From NCBI GenBank assembly GCA_900543395.1, contig UQQT01000003.1, positions 1 through 64,000 of the forward strand: a stretch of DNA of 64,000 nucleotides. The letters run 5' to 3'. The stretch comes from an uncultured Oscillospiraceae bacterium. GTDB taxonomy: Bacteria > Bacillota > Clostridia > Oscillospirales > Acutalibacteraceae. The notes beneath the pieces are model-generated. The model saw only the letters and a program-made list of their open reading frames with translations, searched no databases and was not told the DNA's origin. The position numbers and the translations under genes are program-made. Each line of letters starts with the position of its first letter. Position 1 is the stretch's first letter. Below are positions 43,244 through 51,290 of the stretch, piece after piece.

Positions 43244-44311
43244 ATGGCAGAAAAAGTATTGATGAAAGGCAACGAAGCGATAGCCGAGGCGGCTATCAGG
43301 TGCGGATGTCTTCACTATTTCGGATATCCCATAACTCCGCAGACGGAGGTCGCGGCATATATGGCTAAGCGTATGCCAAAGGTCGGCGGTACGTTTTTAC
43401 AGGCGGAGAGCGAGGTTGCCGCTATTAATATGGTAATAGGAGTTTCCTCTACCGGCAAGCGCGTTATGACCTCGTCGTCAAGTCCCGGAGTTTCGCTCAA
43501 AAGCGAAGGTATTTCGTACCTTGCCGGCTGCGATCTTCCCGCACTTGTGGTAAACGTCCAGCGAGGCGGCCCCGGACTCGGCGGTATTCAGCCCAGCCAG
43601 TCGGATTACTTTCAGTCGACTAAGGGCGGCGGACACGGAGATTATCACAATATAGTTTTAGCTCCCGCCTCGGTTCAGGAAATGGCGGATCTCACCGTTA
43701 AGGGCTTCGAGCTTGCGGATAAATATTCGATGGTTTCCATGATTCTTGCAGACGGCACCATGGGACAGATGATGGAGCCCGTTGACTTGGAAATCGGAGA
43801 AGTAAAAAAATACGAAAAACCGTGGGCTTTGACCGGAACAAAGCTTAAAAGAGAGCACAATATCGTAAATTCTTTATTTTTAAGCCCCGAAGAACTTGAA
43901 AAAAAGAATTTTGAGAGGTATGATAAATATAAGGTTGTCGAAGAAAACGAGGTTATGTATGAAGAGTACCTCACGGACGACGCCGAAATCTGCCTTGTTG
44001 CGTTCGGAATAAGCGCGAGAGTTTCGAAGAACGCCGTAAACGAGGCGAGAAAAGCCGGAATCAAGGCGGGTCTTATCAGACCGATTACTCTCTGGCCGTT
44101 CCCGAAGAAAGTTTTAAGAGAAGCCGCGGATAAATGCAAGGCGTTTATATGCGTCGAAATGAATATGGGACAGATGATAGAGGACGTTGAGCTTGCGACA
44201 AGATGCAAAAAGCCCGTTTATCTCTGCAACCGTACGGGCGGAATGATTCCCGACCCCGCGGACGTTCTTAAAATGATAAAGGATGTAAACAAAAAGGGAG
44301 GTAACGAGTAA
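43244..44311 (+). CDS. vorB: branched-chain 2-oxoacid:ferredoxin oxidoreductase, alpha-type subunit (VorB-like)
   Basis: 355 residues. MAEKVLMKGNEAIAEAAIRCG and YFGYPITPQTEVAAYM are the VorB N-terminal signatures; GGPGLGGIQPSQSDYFQ is the pyrimidine-binding/turn region; the C-terminal domain RPITLWPFPKK and VEMNMGQM closes it. VOR interconverts 2-oxoisovalerate-type acids with branched acyl-CoA using CoA, TPP and ferredoxin. ATG 43244 follows AGAGGTGAG; GTG 43235 rejected. Confidence 0.92.
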   Translation: MAEKVLMKGNEAIAEAAIRCGCLHYFGYPITPQTEVAAYMAKRMPKVGGTFLQAESEVAAINMVIGVSSTGKRVMTSSSSPGVSLKSEGISYLAGCDLPALVVNVQRGGPGLGGIQPSQSDYFQSTKGGGHGDYHNIVLAPASVQEMADLTVKGFELADKYSMVSMILADGTMGQMMEPVDLEIGEVKKYEKPWALTGTKLKREHNIVNSLFLSPEELEKKNFERYDKYKVVEENEVMYEEYLTDDAEICLVAFGISARVSKNAVNEARKAGIKAGLIRPITLWPFPKKVLREAADKCKAFICVEMNMGQMIEDVELATRCKKPVYLCNRTGGMIPDPADVLKMIKDVNKKGGNE

Positions 44312-45072
44312 TGGCTGTTGTATTCGACAAACCGCACGCGCTGACAGACGCGGTGCTTCACTACTGCCCCGGATGTACGCACGGCATTATTCACCGTCTC
44401 GTTGCCGAGGTTATCGACGAGCTCGGTATCGAGGGCAGAACGATAGCCGTAGCGTCCGTCGGATGCTCGGTTATGGCTTATAACTATTTCAACTGCGACT
44501 GCGTTCAGGCGGCTCACGGCAGAGCTCCCGCGGTGGCTACGGGTGTTAAGCGTTCCGATCCGCAAAACAATATAGTATTTACATATCAGGGCGACGGAGA
44601 CTTAGCGGCAATCGGTACCGCGGAGACGGTTCACGCCGCCGCAAGACGAGAGAACATCACCGTTATATTTGTAAATAATGCGATTTACGGTATGACGGGC
44701 GGACAGATGGCTCCCACGACTCTCCCCGGACAGGTTACGCAGACATCACCCTACGGACGCGACGTAAATACCGTAGGTTATCCCGTTAAGGTATGCGAGC
44801 TTCTTTCGAACGTTGACGGCGCGGCTTATCTTGAAAGAGTTGCCATAAACAATGTTAAGAACGTTAAAAATGCTAAAAAAGCTATAAAGAAAGCGTTTAC
44901 ATACCAGCTTGAGGGCAAGGGATTCTCTCTCGTTGAGGTTATCTCTACATGTCCTACAAACTGGGGTATGACTCCCGAAAACGCTATGAAGTGGGTTGAG
45001 GATAAAATGATTCCTTACTATCCGCTCGGCGTTTACAAGGATATCTATGCTGATTCGGAGGCGGGAAAATGA
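44311..45072 (+). CDS. 2-oxoacid:ferredoxin oxidoreductase, TPP-binding beta subunit
   Basis: 253 residues. YCPGCTHGIIHRLV at the N-terminus, and the thiamine-diphosphate motif GDGDLAAIGTAETVHAAARRENITVIFVNNAIYGMTGGQ is split by GDG...N as in pyruvate and VOR beta subunits. Further, STCPTNWGMTPENAM. The start codon overlaps the alpha stop by one base, so it is strictly coupled. Confidence 0.93.
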   Translation: MAVVFDKPHALTDAVLHYCPGCTHGIIHRLVAEVIDELGIEGRTIAVASVGCSVMAYNYFNCDCVQAAHGRAPAVATGVKRSDPQNNIVFTYQGDGDLAAIGTAETVHAAARRENITVIFVNNAIYGMTGGQMAPTTLPGQVTQTSPYGRDVNTVGYPVKVCELLSNVDGAAYLERVAINNVKNVKNAKKAIKKAFTYQLEGKGFSLVEVISTCPTNWGMTPENAMKWVEDKMIPYYPLGVYKDIYADSEAGK

Positions 45073-45602
45073 GCACAACGCGTATACTTTTCGCGGGATT
45101 CGGCGGACAGGGAATACTCTTTGCCGGAAAATTTCTCGCATACAAGGGGCTTATAGAAAATAAAGAGGTAAGCTGGCTTCCGTCGTACGGTCCGGAAATG
45201 AGAGGCGGTACGGCAAACTGCTCGGTCATTATTTCTGACGAGCCTATCGGTTCACCGATAGTAAGCGCTCCGGACGTGCTTGTCGTTATGAATCTTCCGT
45301 CGCTTGACAAATACGAAGATTCGGTCGTCAGCGGAGGTAAAATATTCGTCGATTCCGCTCTTATAGACAGAAAAGTCAGAAGAGACGACGTTGACGTATA
45401 TTATATACCCGCAACGAAAATTGCGGAGGAGAACGGTATACCCACACTTGCTAATATGGTTATTACCGGAAAGGTTATCAGGGAGCTTGATGAAATTCCT
45501 TACGAGCATGTTGAGGATGCGCTTAAAAAGGTTGTTTCGGCAAGACATCTTGATATGCTTCGGCACAACTTTGACGCTGTGCAGAAAGGGTACGATTATT
45601 AA
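45069..45602 (+). CDS. 2-oxoacid:ferredoxin oxidoreductase, gamma subunit
   Basis: 177 residues: STTRILFAGFGGQGILFAGK is the gamma-domain start, followed by WLPSYGPEMRGGTANCSVIISDEPIGSP. This domain completes the catalytic trimer (with the ferredoxin as fourth subunit). ATGA overlap with beta. Confidence 0.93.
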   Translation: MSTTRILFAGFGGQGILFAGKFLAYKGLIENKEVSWLPSYGPEMRGGTANCSVIISDEPIGSPIVSAPDVLVVMNLPSLDKYEDSVVSGGKIFVDSALIDRKVRRDDVDVYYIPATKIAEENGIPTLANMVITGKVIRELDEIPYEHVEDALKKVVSARHLDMLRHNFDAVQKGYDY

Positions 45603-45622
45603 TTTTCAGAGGTGTTGATAAA

Positions 45623-46687
45623 ATGGAAATCAGATTTGAAAGAACAAGCGCTCCCAAGGCCAAGCCAGACGAGAGTAATCTCGGATTCGGCAATTACTAC
45701 ACGGATCACATGTTCGTCATGAATTGGACTCACGGTGTAGGCTGGCACGACGCGAGAATCGTACCGTTCGGCGATATAACTCTTTCGCCCGCGGCTGTTG
45801 CACTTCACTACGGCGCCGAGATTTTCGAGGGACTTAAGGCTTACAGAAGAGCCGACGGCGGTGTTCAGATGTTCAGACCCATTGAGAACATCAGACGTAT
45901 GAATTCGTCTGCGGAGAGACTTGCAATGCCTCAGATAGACGAGGACGACGCGTTTAAGATTTACACAACGTTCGTAGACTGTGAAAAGGACTGGACTCCT
46001 CACGCCCCCGGAACCTCGCTTTATTTAAGACCGTTTATGTTCTCGGATGAGGCACAGCTCGGCGTTCATACCATTAAGAGTGCGGTATTTATGATTATAG
46101 CTTCTCCCTGCGGCAGTTATTATGCAGAGGGACTTAACCCCGTATCCATTATGATTGAGACAGACGATGTACGCGCTGTCAGAGGCGGCACGGGCTACAT
46201 CAAGTGCGGCGGTAACTACGCGGCAAGCTCGAGAGCGGGACTCAAGGCCGAACAGCTCGGATATTCGCAGGTTCTCTGGCTCGACGGCGTTGAGAGAAAG
46301 TATATCGAAGAGGTCGGCGCGATGAACGTTATGTTCAAGATTGACGGCAAGGTTGTAACTCCCGCGCTTCTCGGTTCTATACTTCCCGGCGTTACGAGAA
46401 AGTCGATTATCGAGCTTCTTAAGGATAAAGGCTATGAGGTTGAGGAGAGACGTTTAAGCGTTGACGAGCTTATCGAGGCCGCAGAAAACGGCAAGCTTGA
46501 AGAGATGTGGGGCTGCGGTACAGCGGCTGTCGTATCTCCCGTAGGCAGACTCGGCTATAAGGGTAAGGATTATATCATCAACGGCGGTAAGATCGGCGAG
46601 ACAACGCAGATGCTTTACGATGAGCTTACCGGTATTCAGTGGGGTACCAAAACGGACAACCATAACTGGATAGTAAAAATAAGCTAA
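45623..46687 (+). CDS. ilvE: branched-chain amino acid aminotransferase
   Basis: 354-residue fold-type IV PLP enzyme. Schiff-base lysine K194 in GTGYIKCGGNYAAS; HYGAEIFEGLKAYRRADG, LYLRPFMF, VLWLDGVERKYIEEVGAMN and LPGVTRKSIIELLKDKGYEV are all BCAT II-type signatures. It interconverts Val, Leu and Ile with their 2-oxoacids. Last gene of the T-box operon, with AGAGGTG before its ATG. Confidence 0.96.
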   Translation: MEIRFERTSAPKAKPDESNLGFGNYYTDHMFVMNWTHGVGWHDARIVPFGDITLSPAAVALHYGAEIFEGLKAYRRADGGVQMFRPIENIRRMNSSAERLAMPQIDEDDAFKIYTTFVDCEKDWTPHAPGTSLYLRPFMFSDEAQLGVHTIKSAVFMIIASPCGSYYAEGLNPVSIMIETDDVRAVRGGTGYIKCGGNYAASSRAGLKAEQLGYSQVLWLDGVERKYIEEVGAMNVMFKIDGKVVTPALLGSILPGVTRKSIIELLKDKGYEVEERRLSVDELIEAAENGKLEEMWGCGTAAVVSPVGRLGYKGKDYIINGGKIGETTQMLYDELTGIQWGTKTDNHNWIVKIS

Positions 46688-46734
46688 ATCCCGGACTGTC
46701 GCCTTTAGCGCAGACCAAAAAGCAAATGAAAAAA

Positions 46735-46799
46735 AGAAGCTATAATTCAAAATAAGCATGTTAATTACGGCTTAGAGTATGTTTTATAGCTTCATTTTT
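46735..46799 (+). terminator. terminator after ilvE
   Basis: GAAGCTATAA (46735-46744) pairs with TTATAGCTTC (46783-46792), followed by six T residues at 46794-46799. The long interior is AT-rich. Confidence 0.75.
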
Positions 46800-46857
46800 T
46801 ATAGGATTTTATATTTATTTTGCTTATTTTAACATTTTTTTATTTTTAGAGGTAAAT

Positions 46858-47655
46858 ATGTATAAAGTATTTGACGCGCATTGTCACATATATCCCGATA
46901 AAATAGCAGAGAAAGCGTCGGAGAGCATAGGCAGATTCTATGATATGCCCATGCGTTATGACGGCAAGGTTTCCACTCTCGAAAAAATCGGAGAGCGGGC
47001 GGGAGTCAAAAAATATCTCGTGCAGTCCGTTGCAACGACCCCGCATCAGGTCAGGTCTATAAACGAATTTATATCCTCGACGGTAAATTCGGCGCACGAA
47101 CGTTACGTCGGATTCGGAACACTTCATCCCGACAGCCCCGATATTGCGGGCGATCTTGAGCATTTAAAGGAACTGGGACTTCACGGGGTCAAGCTTCACC
47201 CGGACGTCCAGGGCTTTAAAATAGACGATTACAGGTGTCTTAAAATATACGAGCTGTGCGAGAAAACGGATACGCCGATTCTCATGCACTGCGGTGACAG
47301 ACGTTTTGACAATTCCAATCCTAACCGCCTTGTTCCGATACTCGATATTTACACGTCCCTTACCGTAATAGGAGCACATTTCGGCGTGTGGTCGGTATGG
47401 AATGAAAACGTTGAAAAAATGGCGGGTCATAGGAATTTCTATGTTGATACCTCGTCGTCGTTCTACGCGATAAGCAGGGAAAAGGCGAGAGAGATTATTT
47501 ATATCTACGGCGTCGACAGGGTTTTATTCGGTACTGATTACCCGATGTGGGATCCTGAAGAGGAAGTTAAAAGACTGCTTGACCTCGGATTGAGCGAGGA
47601 TGAAAACAGAAAAATCCTGTACGACAACGCGTATAATTTATTGTGCAAAAAATAA
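46858..47655 (+). CDS. amidohydrolase-family metal-dependent hydrolase
   Basis: 265 residues, COG2159-type TIM barrel. Metal motif FDAHCHIYPDKIA at residues 4-16 (HxH), GVKLHPDVQGF, LMHCGDRRF, GAHFG and LFGTDYPMWDPEEE, the ordered ligands of the amidohydrolase/decarboxylase group. Substrate unknown. AGAGGTAAAT before ATG 46858. It lies alone between the ilvE terminator and the cysK promoter; no promoter of its own was seen. Confidence 0.85.
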   Translation: MYKVFDAHCHIYPDKIAEKASESIGRFYDMPMRYDGKVSTLEKIGERAGVKKYLVQSVATTPHQVRSINEFISSTVNSAHERYVGFGTLHPDSPDIAGDLEHLKELGLHGVKLHPDVQGFKIDDYRCLKIYELCEKTDTPILMHCGDRRFDNSNPNRLVPILDIYTSLTVIGAHFGVWSVWNENVEKMAGHRNFYVDTSSSFYAISREKAREIIYIYGVDRVLFGTDYPMWDPEEEVKRLLDLGLSEDENRKILYDNAYNLLCKK

Positions 47656-47679
47656 TTTGATTAAAATCCTAAAAACCTA

Positions 47680-47708
47680 TTGACAAAGTAGGAATTGGGT
47701 GTTATTAT
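47680..47708 (+). promoter_or_regulatory. promoter of the leader peptide/cysK
   Basis: Consensus TTGACA (47680-47685), 17-base spacer, TATTAT (47703-47708). The transcript start should be near 47715, giving a 140-base leader that contains the 22-codon ORF. Confidence 0.8.
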
Positions 47709-47740
47709 CTATTCATCAAAGAAAAACGGAGGCGGAGAAA

Positions 47741-47809
47741 TTGAAAAATATTTCAGCGTATTATGACGGACGAATGTGTTTTCGATGTTACCGCTCATTG
47801 AGCATATAA
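47741..47809 (+). CDS. 22-codon Cys-containing leader peptide of cysK
   Basis: A short reading frame starts at TTG 47741 with an excellent ribosome binding site GGAGG (47728-47732), eight bases upstream. It encodes LKNISAYYDGRMCFRCYRSL plus two more residues (Ser-Ile) and stops at TAA 47807-47809, 45 bases before cysK. Two Cys codons (TGT) stand three codons apart in MCFRCYRS. The placement directly between promoter and cysteine synthase makes a cysteine-sensing attenuation role likely. No classic terminator follows it, so control could be by translation of cysK. Too short to show in ordinary gene finding. Confidence 0.65.
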   Translation: MKNISAYYDGRMCFRCYRSLSI

Positions 47810-47854
47810 ATTTAATTTGTATTTATTTCAATTGATGAAAAGGAGATAATTATT

Positions 47855-48787
47855 ATGTCAAAAATATACAAATCAGCGGCAGAGCTTATAGGAAACACTC
47901 CGCTTTTGGAGCTTTCTAATATTGAAAAGAAATATGACCTTAAGGCAAGGCTTCTTGCAAAGGTAGAGTATTTCAACCCCGCGGGAAGCGTTAAGGACAG
48001 AATTGCAAAGAAGATGATTGACAAAGCGGAAGCCGAGGGTAAGTTAAAGCCCGGCTCCGTTATAATCGAACCGACGAGCGGTAATACGGGCATAGGTCTT
48101 GCTTCGGTCGCCGCCGCGAGAGGCTACAGAATCATAATCGTTATGCCCGAAACAATGTCTGTTGAACGCCGTCAGATAATGAAGGCGTACGGTGCTCAGC
48201 TTGTTCTTACAGAGGGCGCAAAGGGTATGAAGGGTGCGATTGCAAAGGCCGACGAGCTTGCAAAGGAAATTCCGGACAGCTTTATCCCCGGTCAGTTCGT
48301 AAACCCAGCGAATCCCGAGGCGCATTTCGAGACGACAGGTCCCGAGATTTATAATGATACCGACGGAAAGGTCGATTACTTTGTAGCGGGTGTAGGCACC
48401 GGCGGAACCGTTACAGGCGTAGGAAAGTACCTTAAATCAAAGATTGACGCCGTTAAGGTCGTAGCCGTTGAGCCCGAAAGTTCGGCAGTTCTCTCAACCG
48501 GCGTTGCGGGTGCGCATAAGATTCAGGGTATCGGCGCAGGCTTCGTTCCCGACGTTCTCGATACGAAAGTTTACGACGAGATAATCCCCGTATCTAACGA
48601 CGACGCATTTAAATTCGGCAAGGAAGTCGGAAAGAACGAGGGTATTCTCGTAGGTATTTCCTCGGGCGCGGCTTTGAGCGCGGGCATTACGCTTGCAAAA
48701 AGACCCGAGAACGAGGGCAAGACAATAGTTGTTCTTTTCCCCGATACCGGCGACAGATATTTGTCTACCCCCTTGTTTAATGATTAA
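47855..48787 (+). CDS. cysK: cysteine synthase A
   Basis: 310-residue PLP enzyme. Lys47 in NPAGSVKDRIA binds PLP; EPTSGNTGIGLASVAAARGY and the phosphate cup GTGGTVTGVGKYLK follow; the C-terminus ends DTGDRYLSTPLFND. It makes cysteine from O-acetylserine and sulfide. AAAGGAGATAATT precedes ATG 47855. It follows a Cys-bearing leader peptide. Confidence 0.97.
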   Translation: MSKIYKSAAELIGNTPLLELSNIEKKYDLKARLLAKVEYFNPAGSVKDRIAKKMIDKAEAEGKLKPGSVIIEPTSGNTGIGLASVAAARGYRIIIVMPETMSVERRQIMKAYGAQLVLTEGAKGMKGAIAKADELAKEIPDSFIPGQFVNPANPEAHFETTGPEIYNDTDGKVDYFVAGVGTGGTVTGVGKYLKSKIDAVKVVAVEPESSAVLSTGVAGAHKIQGIGAGFVPDVLDTKVYDEIIPVSNDDAFKFGKEVGKNEGILVGISSGAALSAGITLAKRPENEGKTIVVLFPDTGDRYLSTPLFND

Positions 48788-48801
48788 ATATATGCTATAA
48801 T
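48773..48801 (+). promoter_or_regulatory. promoter of mnmA inside the cysK 3' end
   Basis: TTGTTT (48773-48778), 17-base spacer, perfect TATAAT (48796-48801). The -35 box lies within the last codons of cysK. Confidence 0.65.
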
Positions 48802-48803
48802 AT

Positions 48804-48836
48804 ATACCGTTGCAGAAATGCAGCGGTATTATTTTG
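48804..48836 (+). terminator. hairpin between cysK and mnmA
   Basis: ATACCGTTGC (48804-48813) pairs with GCAGCGGTAT (48820-48829), 10 pairs including one T-G, then TATTTTG. It could end the cysK transcript while sitting at the 5' end of the mnmA transcript. Confidence 0.6.
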
Positions 48837-48851
48837 AGCTTGAGGAAAATA

Positions 48852-49937
48852 ATGAAGGTTCTTGTCGCAATGAGCGGTGGAGTTGATTCCTCCGTAACCG
48901 CCGGACTTCTTACCGAACAGGGTAACGAATGCGTCGGCTGCACAATGAAATTATATAATAATGAAGACGCGGGTATTCCGAGAGAGCATACATGCTGTTC
49001 TCTTGACGATGTCGAGGACGCGAGAAGCGTTGCTCACAGACTGGGAATGCCTTACTATGTTTTTAATTTTTCCGACGACTTCAAAGAAAAGGTTATCGAT
49101 AAATTCGTAAGCGAATATCTCCGCGGTTTTACTCCTAATCCCTGTATCGACTGCAACAGATACATGAAGTTCGATAAGCTGTTTGAGCGCGCCGATATAT
49201 TAGGATGCGATCATATAGCCACGGGGCATTATGCGAGAATCGAAAAATGCGGAGATAAATATCTGCTGAAAAAAGCCGTCGATCTCTCAAAGGATCAGAG
49301 CTACGTTCTGTGGAACATGACACAGGAACAGCTTTCTCGGACTCTTTTTCCGCTGGGTGAATTAAATAAGACCGAGACAAGGGATATTGCTCAGAGGTAC
49401 GGATTTATTAATGCAGACAAGCCCGACAGTCAGGACATCTGCTTTGTTCCCGACGGCGATTACGGCACCGTTATCGAAAAGTATACGGGCAAAGAGTCGC
49501 TTCCCGGCAGTTTTATCGATTCAAAGGGTAATGTTCTCGGTAAACATAACGGAATTATAAGATATACGATAGGTCAGCACCGCGGTCTCGGTATTTCACT
49601 CGGGGCCAAGTTCTACGTTACCGCTATCGACGCTCAAAATAACACCGTGACTCTCGGCAAAAGCGAGGAGCTTATGTCAAAGGGCACGGTTGTTTCCGAT
49701 TTCAATTTTATCGGCGGGGAAGCTCCCGCAGGTAAATTCAAGTGCAAAGCAAAGGTTCGTTACCGTCAGACGGAGCAGGACGCAGTTGCCGAGGTTAAGG
49801 AAAACGGAGATGTTGCCGTTATTTTTTCCGATTTGCAAAGAGCCGTTACACGCGGACAGTCGGCAGTTCTTTATGACGGCGATACCGTTATCGGCGGCGG
49901 TACTATTATTGATATTATTTCGGCAGAGGGTTTTTAA
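48852..49937 (+). CDS. mnmA: tRNA-specific 2-thiouridylase
   Basis: 361 residues. Begins KVLVAMSGGVDSSVTAGLL (PP-loop ATP-binding SGGVDSS), catalytic Cys in the NPCIDCNRYMKF stretch, SQDICFVPDGDYG, GQHRGLGI, with the C-terminal small barrel. It installs the s2U34 thio group in Lys, Glu and Gln tRNAs. The sulfur donor is cysteine-derived, which fits its place next to cysK. ATG 48852 follows GAGGAAAA; the longer upstream frame is rejected. Confidence 0.96.
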   Translation: MKVLVAMSGGVDSSVTAGLLTEQGNECVGCTMKLYNNEDAGIPREHTCCSLDDVEDARSVAHRLGMPYYVFNFSDDFKEKVIDKFVSEYLRGFTPNPCIDCNRYMKFDKLFERADILGCDHIATGHYARIEKCGDKYLLKKAVDLSKDQSYVLWNMTQEQLSRTLFPLGELNKTETRDIAQRYGFINADKPDSQDICFVPDGDYGTVIEKYTGKESLPGSFIDSKGNVLGKHNGIIRYTIGQHRGLGISLGAKFYVTAIDAQNNTVTLGKSEELMSKGTVVSDFNFIGGEAPAGKFKCKAKVRYRQTEQDAVAEVKENGDVAVIFSDLQRAVTRGQSAVLYDGDTVIGGGTIIDIISAEGF

Positions 49938-49962
49938 TTAAACTCTTTGCCGTTATTTTTTT
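49921..49962 (+). terminator. terminator overlapping the mnmA stop
   Basis: CGGCA (49921-49925) pairs with TGCCG (49948-49952), extended by GAG/CTC, then a T run (49956-49962). The stop codon of mnmA is in the loop. Confidence 0.65.
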
Positions 49963-50060
49963 ATATTTCTTAAAGAAAAGGGTGGTAAAATGAATAAATA
50001 TGTATTATAATGAATAAAACTAATAAAATTAATTAAACAACCCGTATATTATGAATATAT

Positions 50061-50099
50061 AATCATTTGATATGCAAATGATTTGAAAATTTATCAAAT
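50061..50099 (+). repeat. inverted repeats upstream of carAB, candidate operator
   Basis: AATCATTTG-N5-CAAATGATT (50061-50083) is a perfect 9-bp inverted repeat; ATTTG (50081-50085) and CAAAT (50095-50099) form a second, giving repeated ATTTG/CAAAT half-sites. They lie 30-70 bases upstream of the candidate promoter. No regulator identified. Confidence 0.5.
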
Positions 50100-50127
50100 A
50101 TATTTTAACTATTCATGCAATATAACG

Positions 50128-50156
50128 GTGAAAAAAGCAAAGAAATATGTTACAAT
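50128..50156 (+). promoter_or_regulatory. candidate carAB promoter
   Basis: GTGAAA (50128-50133), 17-base spacer, TACAAT (50151-50156), 40 bases before ATG 50196. The -35 is weak, consistent with need for control. Confidence 0.5.
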
Positions 50157-50195
50157 ATTTTTTAAACGAGATTTTGAACACGGGGTGGAAATTTT

Positions 50196-51290
50196 ATGAA
50201 AAAAGCAGATCGTAAGATCGTTACCGAGTTTGGCGAAGAGTATTACGGTTTCAGCTTCGGAAGCGTGAACGACAGGGTGTGCGAAATTGTATTCAATACG
50301 TCCATGGTCGGATATCAGGAGATAGTTTCCGATTTGTCGTATACGGATCAGAGCGTTGTTATGACATATCCGCTTATCGGCAACTACGGTATCACGGACG
50401 ACGATTTCGAGAGCAAGACTCCCGGTATCGGCGCGCTTATCGTGCACGACTACAACGATATGCCGTCTAACTTCAGATATACCAAGACTCTTTCGGAGCT
50501 TCTCGAGGAGAACGGTATTCCGGGTATTTCCGGCGTAGATACGAGAATGATAACCAGACGTATAAGAGATAACGGTTCGTGCAGAGTGTTTATCACGGGC
50601 GCGGACAGACCGAAAGAGGAATGCCTTAAAATAATAAACGAAACGCCCGTTCCGCACGACGCGGTAAGCAGGGTAAGCTGTAAAAAAAGATGGTACTCGC
50701 GTACTTCGAATCCGAAATACAACGTTGTCGCCGTCGATTGCGGAATAAAGCTTAATATTGTCAGAAGTCTAAATAAATTCGGCTGCAACGTAACGATAGT
50801 ACCGTTTGATACTACCGCAGAGGAAATAGAATTTATGAAGCCTGACGGCGTATTTCTTTCAAACGGACCCGGAAATCCCGAGGATGTTACCCCGGTTATT
50901 GAGACTGTTAAAAAATTAAAAGGAAAGTACCCCATATTCGGAATCTGTCTCGGTCATCAGATGATTTCTCTTGCATACGGCGCAAAAACTTATAAGCTTA
51001 AATTCGGTCACAGAGGCGGAAACCATCCCGTTATGAATTTGCAGACGGGCAAAATCGAGATAACCTCGCAGAATCACAGCTATGCCGTCGACCCCGGCAG
51101 CGTTGAGGGAACGGGACTTGAAATTACTCACATAAATCTTCTCGACAACACGGTAGAGGGACTTAAATGCGAAAAGGACAGAATTTTCTCCGTTCAGTAT
51201 CACCCCGAAAGCGCACCCGGCCCGCAGGACAGCGCGTACCTGTTCGGTCAGTTTGTAAACAATATGAAGGAGGCGAAAGACAATGCCTAA
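50196..51290 (+). CDS. carA: carbamoyl-phosphate synthase small subunit (glutaminase)
   Basis: 364 residues. The class I amidotransferase has its nucleophile C251 in GICLGHQM and the His/Glu pair in YHPESAPGP near the end. N-terminal small-subunit domain with FNTSMVGYQEIVSDLSY is split as expected. It releases ammonia from glutamine for CarB in arginine and pyrimidine synthesis. GGGGTGG precedes ATG 50196. Overlaps carB by 8 bases. Confidence 0.97.
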   Translation: MKKADRKIVTEFGEEYYGFSFGSVNDRVCEIVFNTSMVGYQEIVSDLSYTDQSVVMTYPLIGNYGITDDDFESKTPGIGALIVHDYNDMPSNFRYTKTLSELLEENGIPGISGVDTRMITRRIRDNGSCRVFITGADRPKEECLKIINETPVPHDAVSRVSCKKRWYSRTSNPKYNVVAVDCGIKLNIVRSLNKFGCNVTIVPFDTTAEEIEFMKPDGVFLSNGPGNPEDVTPVIETVKKLKGKYPIFGICLGHQMISLAYGAKTYKLKFGHRGGNHPVMNLQTGKIEITSQNHSYAVDPGSVEGTGLEITHINLLDNTVEGLKCEKDRIFSVQYHPESAPGPQDSAYLFGQFVNNMKEAKDNA

